Assembly (NCBI RefSeq): GCF_949987535.1
Contig: NC_080071.1
Location: 28,666,236 to 28,730,235 of the forward strand
DNA length: 64,000 nucleotides
DNA from: Balaenoptera acutorostrata
Taxonomy: Eukaryota > Chordata > Mammalia > Artiodactyla > Balaenopteridae
Direction of reading: 5' to 3'
Shown here: positions 40,005 through 51,202 of the stretch, piece by piece
Numbering within the stretch: position 1 is the stretch's first letter
How the letters are laid out: each line of letters begins with the position of its first letter
Notes under the pieces: model-generated
What the model was told of the DNA's origin: nothing
What the model saw: only the letters and a program-made list of their open reading frames with translations
The model's database searches: none
Translations under genes and position numbers: made by a program

Positions 40005-40205
40005 AAGGACAGCACTGTGGTCCCTAATCTCATTTACTCCTCACAAGTGTTCCATGGGTATGACATGAGATAAAGTTTCATTATTCCTGGTGAAGGGCCT
40101 GTGGATTAGGGAGGTTAAGTTTCTTGACTGAGTTTAACCCAGTTATGCAGCTTGTGAGTGCCGAAGCACAGACTGAAATTAGACCTAACTGACTAAAAAG
40201 TCCAT
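40005..40205 (+). repeat. MIR element
   Basis: The segments 'catttactcctcacaagtgt', 'gaggttaagtttcttgactg', and 'cagcttgtgagtgccgaagc' are the usual order of a MIR in this orientation. Confidence 0.7.
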
Positions 40206-41814
40206 TAACTATGGCTTTTCCACCTCCATCTGGCCTCTCAACCCTTCATTGTGTGTGTAAAAATATATACATGAAATGATCACATATATACATATGAACA
40301 CAAGTATGCACCAGTAATGTGCCTATAACTATATAAATTTATATATTACAAAGAATATACACATGTACAATGTATATGCACATCACATTTTGTGTGTGTT
40401 TCTATGTGCATTTGTGTGTTTGTATACACACATACACACACGTATATTATTACATGTCTACAACCAGGGACTTATGCCTGTACATTCCAAAGACACATTT
40501 ATAATGCAAAGTAGAGAAAAAAAAATAAGATTACTTATAGAAAATGTCATCAACCTCAGGGAATGGAAATGAAGGAAATATAACAATCCCCCCGCCTACC
40601 TTAAAGGCAAGCAGCAAGCAGAACCGCTCTTTTTAAATCGATGAAATTAACAAAAGCAATTGAATGTGGCAGAGAGGAGATGTCAGGTAGGAATCAGCAC
40701 ATGTGGGACCTGAAAACTGTGAATAACTTAGAGAAAGACATCAACGCCTCTGCTGCTAGTAATTACCTCACTCTCCATGTGGCTGTAAAACATGGCAGCA
40801 TTTGTCCCTGTGCCTGGAAATGTCAGGACGTGAAATGTTCAGCCTTGGTTATGTGAAACAGGACAAGAACTATTCGCCCTAAATACCAAACCTTTTAAGT
40901 TTCAAAGTTCTGAAATATTTAAGCTAGAAATACTTCCAACACTGGAAGATGTGTAAATGGCTACGTTATAAAGAAGAAAGGAAGAGCACGTGCCTATTTT
41001 TTAATTCATAAGAAAGTTATTAAATCACTAGCATTTCAAAGAGCCCACTTTCAATTACCCACGAAGAGATTGCCTACAGAAAATGTTCAGTTCCAGGCTT
41101 GGCGTCTCCAACCTACCCGGACCGCTAGCTCCCTTCCACCTTCACTTGTGTCCTCGGGGAATAAGAACGAACTTCAATTATCAGCAGAAGTAGAACATAA
41201 TGGCCACGTTTACAGAGTAATTTCCTCTGATATTTTTATTCCAAGGCAGAAGGAAGGGAATTGTGAGCATAAATGACATAGCCTGGATTTCTGCTGCTTC
41301 TGCTTTAAATGGCAATCTTCTACAAGATCCCTCTAAAGACATTCCCTGTGGTCTTCCTTTTCATCTCTCTCCTGCCCTCAGGGTCGGTGGCCACTTATTC
41401 CCACACCACCGCCTTTTCCAGCCTTTTTCATTAGCTCTGGCATCCTGCCTCTGTCTCCCTTAAGGCCAGCACACGATGAGTGCTCAGTCAATTCTTGGTA
41501 GACGAACGAATGAATAAATGGACCAATGAATGGCATAGGTTCCCGTGGACAGTGAATGATAGCACGTTGCAGAAGCACCTTCAGATCTTTGTCCCCAAAT
41601 ATAGCTGACAATAGAGAGTAAGGGGAGCAGGAAGAAGGAAAGGAGGGAAGAAACTCATGGGGATGCCTATATTTTGCCAAAGTAAATAGATCTTTCAAAA
41701 TAAAGATCTATTAATATCCATTTGATACTTAAAATATAGGGCATATATTTAAGTATCATGCTTTTGTAATTGAGGTAACTGATTGAGATTCATTTAGTTT
41801 TAGTAACATACTTC
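40206..41814. other. Intergenic sequence, small L2-like end only
   Basis: Contains TG/CA-rich text at about 40250-40450 and, at about 41440-41525, a short L2- or MIR-like end ('gatgagtgctcagtcaattc', then gaatgaataaatg). No gene or RNA is recognised. Confidence 0.5.
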
Positions 41815-41920
41815 TGAGATAAGGTATTATTATCTATATGTAAAGAACTTAAGTCTTGAAGAAGTTAAACTACTTTCCCAAGGTCACCCATCTAGAAAGT
41901 GGCAGGTCACAATAAATTAT
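41815..41920 (+). repeat. MIR fragment
   Basis: The text 'aaactactttcccaaggtca' with 'cccatctagaaagtggcagg' is a MIR 3' half. The 5' half is degraded. Confidence 0.65.
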
Positions 41921-41989
41921 GAGAGACCATGGGAACACTGGTCAAAAATTAGTATGTATACACTGATGTGTATAAAATTGATGACTGAT

Positions 41990-42125
41990 TAAAAAAAAAA
42001 AGTGGCTGGTGGAGGAGATATGGGGATATATGTATACGTATAGCTGATTCACTTTGTTGTACAGCAGAAACTAACACACCCTTGTAAAGCAATTATACTC
42101 CAATAAAGATGTTAAAAAAATTAAT
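41990..42125 (+). mobile_element. 5'-truncated cetartiodactyl L1 3' end
   Basis: The text 'gggatatatgtatacgtata', 'cactttgttgtacagcagaa' and 'ttatactccaataaagatgt' is the 3' end of the L1 lineage of cetartiodactyls, ending in an A/T-rich tail. It is only about 120 bp. The aaaaaaaaaaagt on both sides may be its target duplication. Confidence 0.85.
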
Positions 42126-42941
42126 TAATTAATTTAAAAAAAAAAAGTATGCTTAAACCTAATCTGGGAGATCTGAGAAGTAGAGGTATGTGGGAAATAG
42201 TAAAAGAGAAAATTATCCAGGGAAACAGCTTAGAAGTATGTTTTTGTTTTTTGTTTTTATTTATGCTTTTCATTGAAATGTGAGTGATAATGAACAGATG
42301 AAGGAAAAGCAAAGGGTTTAGCAGTATAACTGGGGTTCGTTCCATCAGTGAAAACAGACTGGTTCAGTTTCTAAGATTGAAACCCCAGAAGCCAAGAAGG
42401 CAGTTAGAGGAACATATTGGTTACCAACAGTAACTCCAGGTGTAACAGACAGACCCTGAAATCTCAGTGGTTTAAGATAAGAACGGTTTAATCCTTGCTC
42501 CTATCGCAAGCCACTTTGAGTTGGAGAGGAAGAAACTCTGCTCCAAAAAGGCCTTCAGGAACTCAGTCTTCCCGTGTTGGCTGTGGCTCTACGCTCCTCT
42601 GAGGCCCTGGAGTGTCCTGAATTGGCAGACAGAGAGGTAAAGGGGAACGAGGCTCACCAGTGGGAGGTTTCTATGGGCCAGGCCTGGAAATGGGGCACGT
42701 TACTTTTGCCTGCATTTCATTGTCCAGAACTCAATGATATAGCCACACCTACCTAAGGGAGCCTGGGAAATGTAGGTAACTTTGGGCCCAGGAAGAAAAT
42801 AAAAACATGCATATATCTGAACCTCTGCCGTAATGAGATAAAATGAAGTCCAGACTTTCAGACACCCAACCGCATCTATTGTTCAGTACCTTTGTACTAA
42901 GTATTATTCTTTAAAATTTGTACCTATATGTTACGAGGATA
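42126..42941. other. Intergenic sequence, nothing recognised
   Basis: No exon, RNA gene or clear repeat. Open frames are short. Confidence 0.5.
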
Positions 42942-43303
42942 TGTGAGTTTCCTATTGCTGGTATAACAAATAACCACAAACTTAGTGACTTAAAACAACA
43001 CAAACTTATAACCTTTTCTTTCTGGAGGTCAGAAGTCCCCAAATCAAGATTTCAACAGGATTGTGTTCCTTCCATTGGCTCTAGGGGAAAATCAGTTTCC
43101 TATCCTTTTCCAGCTTCTGGAGCCCTCCTGCAATTCTTGGCTCATGTATGCCAGCATAGTAGCAATCCAGGATAAGCACACCATTACAATACCTTCAACT
43201 TCATCTCACTTGCAAAGTCCCTTTAGCCATGTAAATAATATATTCAAAGAGTCTGAGGATGAAGATGTGTATGTCTTTGGGGGACATTATTCTGTCTAAC
43301 ATA
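42942..43303 (-). repeat. MaLR-type LTR (MLT1-like), reverse
   Basis: On the + strand it runs from 'gtttcctattgctggtataa' through 'ctttctggaggtcagaagtc' to 'gggggacattattctgtcta'. This is the reverse complement of the same LTR group as 9848-10316. The middle is shortened by a deletion. Confidence 0.78.
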
Positions 43304-43419
43304 GATAGTCAAAAGAATATAAAAATTAGGCAAATATCTGAATTTCATTCCGTTATTAACATATGAGAGTCTATTTTCCATTTAAAAACAATCCCTTATA
43401 TTAACAGTTTCATGCTCTT

Positions 43420-43605
43420 TAAAGCATTTCATACTCATAATCATACTTGAGCCTTAAAATAGTCCTGTGAAAGAGATAGGGGAGATATTATATCCATTTT
43501 ATAGATGAGTTTATGCATGTGTTCATAAGAGTTTAGTGGCTTGCCCCAAGGTACACAGCTAGTGAATTACAGATTTAAAATACAATACCATGTCTTCTAA
43601 TTATA
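43420..43605 (+). repeat. MIR element
   Basis: The text 'tatccattttatagatgagt' with 'agtggcttgccccaaggtac' and 'acagctagtgaattacagat' is the MIR core in forward orientation. Confidence 0.75.
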
Positions 43606-44273
43606 AATCTTTCTCTCCACTGCTCTATAACTTTTCCTTGTGAGTAAAATAATTAAGAAAAATTCCTGGATTCACCAGACATTTCACAGCAAAAAGAAAC
43701 AAACAAAAGGGCAATTTAGATGTTGATCCATCATTATCATCTTTCCTGCATACATTCATCATTTTGAATGACAGTGAAGAAGTCGAACACATTTCTACTT
43801 CTTTCAAATTTTGGATTTAAGACTGAAGCACAAAGTGGTCCAGAGGCACAGGACATAGAAACTGTACAGACTTAGTCCACTGCTTATCTCTCTCTTCCAG
43901 GTCTAAGGACACACAGTAAAGGGTAGCACGCACAAATGCCCGCGGAGCCGAGCAGGACTTCTAAATATGACAAGCACATTGGGTACAGAAAGCGAGCTCA
44001 GTCATGAACAGTAACTATCACTCATCTCCCCTGGCAGGGACAAAGGGGAGCGGTAGGGCCTGCGGCAAACTGGGGTCAGCTTGAAGTCATTATTTCTTGG
44101 CGTGAGTGGATGAACGTTACTGTGGGCATTAAGCTTCTCATAAAGGCATATGAGATCACGTTTTTTTACACAAAATGCGTACAGGTTGCTTTTGTAGATG
44201 TCAAAGGTTGTTATTAGAATTGACAAAATTAGTCTGAACAGTGTAATTAGTGTAGAGCAGTTAAATAGATTTG

Positions 44274-44343
44274 TTACTTTTATTTGGAGTTGCACCAGTT
44301 TTTTGGTTCCTAAGACCAAAGGATTATTCCTATCCTTAAAAGT
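44274..44343 (-). pseudogene. Mitochondrial tRNA-Leu(CUN)-like copy in the NUMT
   Basis: 70 bp. On the - strand it starts ACTTTTAAGGATAG and ends AATAAAAGTA, so the 7-bp acceptor stem (ACTTTTA/TAAAAGT) is still paired. The anticodon loop region 'ttggtcttaggaaccaa' keeps the TAG anticodon. Inserted copy, not expected to be expressed as a nuclear tRNA. Confidence 0.9.
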
Positions 44344-44344
44344 T

Positions 44345-44403
44345 TGAAAAAGCCACATTGTTGTGTATGGAGGCAGGAATTAGCAGTTCTTACCTACTTT
44401 TTC
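44345..44403 (-). pseudogene. Mitochondrial tRNA-Ser(AGY)-like copy in the NUMT
   Basis: 59 bp, the usual short D-arm-less mitochondrial Ser(AGY) tRNA. On the - strand it starts GAAAAAG and ends CTTTTTC, giving a perfect acceptor stem. The anticodon region 'aactgctaattcctgc' contains GCT. Confidence 0.9.
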
Positions 44404-44475
44404 GGTAAGGGAGAAGATTTGTTGAGCTTCTATCATTAAATTCACAACTGAATGTTTTTATTAAACTGTATTTAC
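44404..44475 (-). pseudogene. Mitochondrial tRNA-His-like copy in the NUMT
   Basis: 72 bp. On the - strand it starts GTAAATACAGTTTAAT and the anticodon stem-loop 'cagttgtgaatttaa' contains GTG. The 3' side of the acceptor stem no longer pairs well, showing decay after insertion. Confidence 0.85.
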
Positions 44476-44972
44476 AATATACAGGTCCCCAGATAACTTG
44501 GGGGTTAAGCGTAGAAGTAGAAGAGGTGTAGGTGGAGGGTTATGAGGGTGTTTTCTTGTGTGAATGATGGTGTCATGTTATTGATATGATCCATATACTT
44601 ACCTCATCATGTTATGATTAACATACGGAGGGAGTATAAGGCAGTAAGAACTATATTGATTCCGTAATGCAGGATCATGAGAATGATGATAACACTTTAA
44701 ATAATTCTTTATTTGTTGGAGGTAAAATTAGGTTTGTGAGGCTTGCTAGCAATCATCATGCTGCTCTTAGTGGGAGAAATGTTTGTAGGCCACGGACTAA
44801 AAACTCACCTTCGCTCATCGGAAAGGGCAGCTTCTTCTCAGGACTAGGCCATTGTTGCTTTGGAGAATGTGGACACAGTGCAGAGAGATAATCCCCTTTA
44901 TAAAAGGGATAAGCCAGAAATTTGAATTTTTATATTAAATCTCCCAAACAGTAAGGGCTAGCTTTTTTTTTC

Positions 44973-45261
44973 TTAAATAAATTTATTTATTTATTTTTGG
45001 GTGTGTTGGGTCTTCGTTTCTGTGCGAGGGCTCTCTCCAGTTGCAGAGAGCGGGGGCCACTCTTCATCGCGGTGCGCGGGCCTCTCACCATCGCGGCCTC
45101 TCCTGTTGAGGAGCACAGGCTCCAGACGCGCAGGCTCAGCAGCTGTGGCTCACGGGCCCAGTTGCTCCGCGGCATGTGGGATCTTCCCAGACCAGGGCTC
45201 GAACCCGTGTCCCCTGCATTGGCAGGCAGACTCCCAACCACTGCGCCACCAGGGAAGCCCA
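44973..45261 (-). mobile_element. Cetacean CHR-type tRNA-derived SINE
   Basis: Reverse SINE, head at the right end (ccaccagggaagccc), A/T-rich tail at the left. The target duplication taagggctagc is at 44952-44962 and 45262-45272. It inserted about 150 bp from the mitochondrial block. Confidence 0.95.
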
Positions 45262-45274
45262 TAAGGGCTAGCAT

Positions 45275-46360
45275 TTTAAATTCTTTGAAGACACTGAGTG
45301 GCCAGAGAAAACAAGTATGAAGACCAGAAGGAGTCCACAATGGGGTTGACAGTTCATGATTTCTTGCCTAAGGACATCGATAGGACTAGAATTATCTGTC
45401 CAGGAAATGTTTGGAAATAAAGGGATGAGAGGTTTTGAGAGGTTGCCAAGGAGAGGGAGAGAATAGGATAGTATCTAGATTGCCCTTTGCATGTTCCAAA
45501 AAATGACACCTGCTCCTTCATATCTCCTTTGAAAAATTTTATTGATGGAAACCTTGATGGTAGCATTAATAATTCTTTCAAAACAAAACAAATAAAAGAA
45601 AGAGGAGGTAGATGCAGCAATGAGACACATTTTTTTTTCCTTGATAGTTTTCTAAAAATACCCTCATAAAAAATGACAGGTCACCAAAAAAGGTTTTAGT
45701 CTTAAAGATGTGATGAGTGATTCTGGAGCCACGGAGCCCTCAGTAATAGTGGGAGTGTATTCTAACATTTCAACCTGAAAATCTCCATCATTTTTAAGAG
45801 CTAAGAGTAAAATAGAAGAAAAATCAAGTGAATCCTATATACTCTGAGTTAAGGGGACATGTCGGATGAAGTGAGGACCTCCCTGCCAAAAGCAGCTGGG
45901 CAGTCAGGACAGATCAGGGCAGGGAGACGTCCAGCAGCTCAGGAGCCAAGGAAAGCATGGATGACCTTGGCATCTGCTGTTTGCTGCTATGCAGTAGAAG
46001 CAAACTGGCAGCCTAGAAAGAACTTACTTGGTAGATAGATAGGTGACAATGGCCCCAGGTGGTAAGAGTTAGCAACATATAGGAGGAAGACCATTTCCTG
46101 TTTTACAATTTTTGGAGATGTGGACAGAAATGAGTGAGGTGTGCAGTGGCTCTGATTGCAGGAACTCACTTGGAGAGGGTGAGGAAGGTGTAAAACGTAT
46201 TATACTTGCGTGATGATGGGGAACTGGAGAAGTCTCTGCAAGCCTGCATTTTGAGTGGTAGAAGTTGTGTAAGCCAAGAAATGCCTCATGCAAGATTTGG
46301 AAATTTTATAATGGTGTCCATTCCTTCCATTTTGATATAATTAAAATAACTTTCTTTAAA
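45275..46360. other. Intergenic sequence, nothing recognised
   Basis: About 1.1 kb without a gene or repeat that I can support. Several short open frames lack recognisable content. Confidence 0.5.
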
Positions 46361-46390
46361 AAGTCAATGTAAAAAAAAAAAAGTCAATGT
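46361..46390 (+). repeat. Poly(A)-only insertion between target duplications
   Basis: aagtcaatgt at 46361-46370, ten As at 46371-46380, then aagtcaatgt again at 46381-46390. This is the structure left when an L1-driven insertion keeps only the poly(A) tail. A simple slippage duplication is an alternative. Confidence 0.7.
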
Positions 46391-46419
46391 AATTTTGTAA
46401 TCAAGAGATAATCATTGTT

Positions 46420-47131
46420 ATTTCTAGGTATATATTTATATACCTTTCATCCTGAGATCCACCAACCCCCAAAGTGATTTTTCATTTTTAGTTTAGTATA
46501 TTCACTCTTTCTGCTATAAAGTGCTATGAGTTTTGAGAAATGCATCATGTCTTGTATCCACCATTTTAATATCACACAGAATAGTTTCACCACCCAAAAA
46601 ATTCCCCTGTGCCTCACCTATTCAGCACCCTCCACCTTGAACCCCTGGCAACCACTCATCTGTCTACTATCTCTATAGTTTTGTCTTTTCTAGAATGTCA
46701 CACAAATGGAATAACACAGTATATAACCTTTGCAGACTGGCTTTTTTCACCTAGCATTATGCATTTGTCTTTGTGTATCTTGATAGTTCATTACTTTTAC
46801 TTTTCCGCTCTGAATAACATTCCATTGTATGGATTACTACATTTTGTTTATCCACTTACCTATTGCAAGACATCTTGGTTGCTTTCAGTTTTTGTGATTA
46901 TGAATAAAGTTACTATCAACATTTGTATGTAGCCATAAACATTTTGTGTGGGGTTACCATGCCATCTAACAAAGCATAGCGATGTTTAGCTTTGTAAGAA
47001 ACTGCCAAACTGTCTTCCAAAGTGGTTGCACCGTTTTATATTCCCATCAGTAATGAATGAGAGCTCCTGTTGCTCCATATATTCACCAGCAGTTGATTTT
47101 TGGATTTTAGTTATTTGTAATGTGTATGTAT
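46420..47131 (-). mobile_element. Older L1, 3' part (left of the nested insertions)
   Basis: Reverse-oriented old L1 (L1MA/L1MB-like). The + strand text 'acccctggcaaccactcatc', 'cattccattgtatggattac' and 'gtaagaaactgccaaactgt' is the antisense of its ORF2 end and 3' region. It continues beyond the younger insertions at 53406-53760. The joint is bridged by the repeated target 'catctcgttgtttt'. Confidence 0.8.
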
Positions 47132-47169
47132 TGGCATCTCGTTGTTTTTTGTTTTTGTTTTTTGCGCTT

Positions 47170-47206
<37 letters not shown>

Positions 47207-47362
47207 ATCAGTCATCAATTTTATACACATCACTGTATACAGGTCAATCCCAATCGCCCAATTCAGCACACCACCATCCCCACCCCACCGCAGTTTTCCC
47301 CCCTTGGTGTCCATACGTTTCTTCTCTACATCTGTGTCTCAACTTCTGCCCTGCAACCCGGT

Positions 47363-50300
47363 TCATCTGTACCATTTTTCTAGGTTCCACATACATGCAT
47401 TAATATACGATATTTGTTTTTTCTCTTTCTGACTTACTTCACTCTGTATGACAGTCTCTAGATCCATACACGTCTCAACAAATGACTCAGTTTCGTTCCT
47501 TTTTATGGCTGAGTAATATTCCATTGTATATATGTACCACAACTTCTTTATCCATTCGTCTGTCGATGGGCATTTAGGTTGCTTCCATGACCTGGCTATT
47601 GTAAATAGTGCTGCAATGAACATTGGGGTGCATGTGTCTTTTTGAATTATGGTTTTCTCTGGGTATATGCCCAGTAGTGGGATTGCTGGGTCATATGGTA
47701 ATTCTATTTTTAGTTTTTTAAGTAACCTCCATATTAGTCTCCATAGTGGCTGTATCAATTTACATTCCCACCAACAGTGCAAGAGGGTTCCCTTTTCTCC
47801 ACACCCTCTCCAGCATTTGTTGTTTGTAGATTTTCTGATGATGCCCATTCTAACTGGTGTGAGGTGATACCTCATTGTAGTTTTGATTTGCATTTCTCTA
47901 ATAATTAGTGATGTTGAGCATCTTTTCATGTGCTTCATGGCCGTCTGTATGTCTTCTTTGGAGAAATGTCTATTTAGGTCTTCTGCCTATTTTTGGATTG
48001 GGTTGTTTGTTTCTTTAATATTGAGCTGAATGAGCTGTTTATATATTTTGGAGATTAATCCTTTGTACGTTGATTGGTTTGCAAATATTTTCTCCCATTC
48101 TGAGGGTTGTCTTTTCATCTTGTTTATGGTTTCCTTTGCTGTGCAAAAGCTTTGAAGTTTCATTAGGTCCCATTTGTTTATTTTTATCTTTATTTCCATT
48201 AATCTAGGAGATGGATCAAAAAAGATCTTGCTGTGATTTACGTCAAAGAGTGTTCTTTCTATCTTTTCTTCTAAGAGTTTTATAGTGTCCGGCCTTACAT
48301 TTATGTCTGTAATCCATTTTGAGTTTATTTTTGTGTATGCTGTTAGGGAGTATTCTAATTTCATTCTTTTACATGTAGCTGTCCGGTTTTCCCAGCACCA
48401 CTTATTGAAGAGACTGTCTTTTCTCCATTGTATATCTTTGCCTCCTTTGTCATAGATTAGTTGACCATAGGTGCATGGGTTTATCTCTGGGCTTTCTATC
48501 TTGTTCCATTGACCTATGTTTCTGTTTTTGTGCCAGTACCATATTGTCTTGATTACTGTAGCTTTGTAGTATAGTCTGAAGTCAGGGAGTCTGATTCCTC
48601 CAGCTCCGTTTTTATCCCTCAAGACTGCTTTGGCTATTCGGGGTCTTTTGTGTCTCCATACAAATTTTAAGATGATTTGTTCTAGTTCCGTAAAAAATGC
48701 CATTGGTAATTTGATAGGGATTGCATTGAATCTGTAGATTGCTTTGGGTAGTATAGTCATTTTCCCAATGTTGATTCTTCCAATCTAAGAACATGGTATA
48801 TCTCGCCATCTGTTGGTATCATCTTTAATTTCTTTCATCAGTGTCTTATAGTTTTCTGCATAAAGATCTTTTGTCTCCCTAAGTAGGTTTATTCCTAGGT
48901 ATTTTATTCTTTTTGTTGCAGTGGTAAATGGGAGTGTTTCCATAATTTCTCTTTCAGATTTTTCATCATTGGTGTATAGGAATGCAAGAGATTTCTGTGC
49001 ATTAATTTTGTATCCTGCAACTTTACCAAATTCATTGATTAGCTCTAGTAGTTTTCTGGTGGCAGTTTTAGGATTCTCTATGTATAGTATCATGTCATCT
49101 GCAAACAGTGACAGTTTTACTTCTTCTTTTCCAATTTGTATTCCTTTTATTTCTTTTTCTTCTCTGATTGCCATGGCTAGGACTTCCAAAACTATGTTGA
49201 GTAATAGCGGTGAGAGTGGACATCCTTGTGTTGTTCCTGATCTTAGAGGAAATGCTTTCAGTTTTTCACCATTGAGAATGATGTTTGCAGTGGGTTTGTC
49301 ATATATGACCTTTATTATGTTGAGGTAGGTTCCCTCTATGCCCACTTTCTGGAGAGTTTTTATCATAAATGGGTGTTGAATTTTGTCAAAAGCTTTTTCT
49401 GCATCTATTGAGATGATCATATGGTTTTTATTCTTCAATTTCTTAATATGGTGTATCACATTGATAGATTTGAGTATATTGAAGAATCCTTGCATCCCTG
49501 GGATAAATCCCACTTGATCGTGGTGTATGATCCTTTTAATGTGTTGTTGGATTCCGTTCGCTAGTATTTTGTTGAGGATTTTTTCATCTATATTCATCAG
49601 TGATATTGGCCTGTAATTTTCTTTTTTTCTAGTATCTTTGTCTGGTTTTGGTATCAGGGTGATGGTGGCCTCATAGAATGAGTTTGGCAGTGTTCCTTCC
49701 TCTGCAATTTTTTGGAAGAGTTTGAGAAGGATGGGTGTTAGCTCTTCTCTAAATGTTTGATAGAATTCACCTGTGAAGCCATCTGGTCCTGGACTTTTGT
49801 TTGTTGGAAGATTTTTAATCACAGCTTCAATTTCATTACTTGTGATTGGTCTGTTCATATTTTCTGTTTCTTCCTGGTTCAGTCTTGGAAGGTTCTACCT
49901 TTCTAAGCATTTGTCCATTTCTTCCAGGTTGTCCATTTTATTGGCATAGAGTTGCTTGTAGTAGTCTCTTAGGATGCTTTGTATTTCTGTGGTGTCTGTT
50001 GTAACTTCTCCTTTTTCATTTTTGATTTTATTGATTTGAGTCCTCTCCTTCTTTTTTTTGATGAGTCTGGCTAAGGGTTTATCAATTTTGTTTATCTTCT
50101 CAAACAACCAGCTTTTAGTTTTATTGATCTTTGCTATTGTTTTCTTTGTTTCTATTTCATTTATTTCTGCTCTGATCTTTATGATTTCTTTCCTTCTGCT
50201 AACTTTGGGTTTTGTTTGTTCTTCTTTCTCTAGTTGCTTTAGGTGTAAGCTTAGATTGTTTACTTAAGATTTTTCTTGTTTCTTTAGGTAGGCTTGTATA

Positions 50301-51198
50301 GCTATAAACTTCCCTCTTAGAACTGCTTTTGCTGCATCCCATAGGTTTTGGATCGTCGTGTTTTCATTGTCATTTGTCTCTAGGTATTTTTTGATTTCCT
50401 GTTTGATTTCTTCAGTGATCTCTTGGTTATTTAGTAACGTATTGTTTAGCCTCCATGTGTTTGTGTTTTTCACGTTTTTTTCCCTGTAATTCATTTCTAA
50501 TCTCATAGCGTTCTGGTCAGAAAAGATGCTTGATATGATTTCAATTTTCTTAAATTTACTGAGGCTTGATTTGTGACCCAAGATGTGATCTATCCTGGAG
50601 AATGTTCCGTGCACACTTGAGAAGAATGTGTAATCTGCTGGTTTTGGATGGAATGTCCTATAAATATCAATTAAATCTATCTGGTCTATTGTGTCATTTA
50701 AAACTTGTGTTTCCTTTATATTTTCATTTTGGATGATCTGTCCATTGGTGTAAGTGAGGTGTTAAAGTCCCCCACGATTATTGTGTTACTGTCAATTTCC
50801 TCTTTTATAGTTGTTAGCAGTTGCCTTATATATTGAGGTGCTCCTATGTTGGGTGCATATATATTTATAATTGTTATATCTTCTTCTTGGATTGATCCCT
50901 GGATCATTATGTAGTGTCCTTCCTTGTCTCTTGTAACATTCTTTATTTTAAAGTCTATTTTATCTGATATGAGTATAGCTACTCCAGCTTTCTTTTGATT
51001 TCCATTTGCATGGAATATCTTTTTCCATCCCCTCACTTTCAGTCTGTATGTGTCCCTAGGTGTAAAGTGGGTCTCTTGTAGACAGCATATATATGGGTCT
51101 TGTTTTTGTATCCATTCAGCAAGCCTGTGTCTTTTGGTTGGAGCATTTAATCCATTCACGTTAAAGGTAATTATCGATATGTATGTTCCTATGACCAT
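47363..51198 (-). pseudogene. L1 ORF2 (endonuclease and reverse transcriptase), broken
   Basis: ORF2p nicks target DNA and reverse transcribes L1 RNA. The - strand frame opens at 51198 with the endonuclease (N-V-N-G-L-N, C-C-L-Q-E-T-H, V-G-D-F-N-T). A frameshift between about 50716 and 50614 moves the frame. The reverse transcriptase follows (P-G-P-D-G-F, F-A-D-D-M near 49.1 kb) and then the Cys-rich end (C-W-R-G-C...H-C-W-W-E-C). In-frame stops occur near 50266, 49897, 48787 and 47989; at least two look like TGG to TAG. It ends at 47363. It cannot make a full protein, so this copy is not autonomous. Confidence 0.93.
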
Positions 51199-51202
51199 TT
51201 TC

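Larger units (their letters stand above)
44073..44805 (-). pseudogene. Nuclear mitochondrial insertion: ND4-tRNAs-ND5
   Basis: Read on the - strand, this block has mitochondrial gene order: the 3' end of ND4 (about 44805-44476), tRNA-His, tRNA-Ser(AGY), tRNA-Leu(CUN), then the first 200 bp of ND5 (44273-44073). The strongest parts are 'ggtcttaggaaccaaaaaac' with 'tggtgcaactccaaataaaa' in tRNA-Leu and the ND5 start encoding Y-K-S-N-L-Y. The ND5 frame is broken by an indel near 44160, and ND4 contains TGA codons that are Trp only in mitochondria. No intact gene is present. The ends are approximate. The 118-codon - strand frame at 44002-44358 is a shadow through the tRNAs and ND5. Confidence 0.93.

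Noticed and set aside
44002..44358. 118-codon minus-strand open frame as a protein gene
   Set aside because: It runs through mitochondrial tRNA-Ser, tRNA-Leu and ND5-derived sequence in an inserted mitochondrial fragment, so it is a shadow.
44997..45320. 107-codon R/G/P-rich open frame, and similar frames at 2533, 37046 and 53134
   Set aside because: All are the antisense of the GC-rich SINE body and recur with near-identical translations at each SINE.
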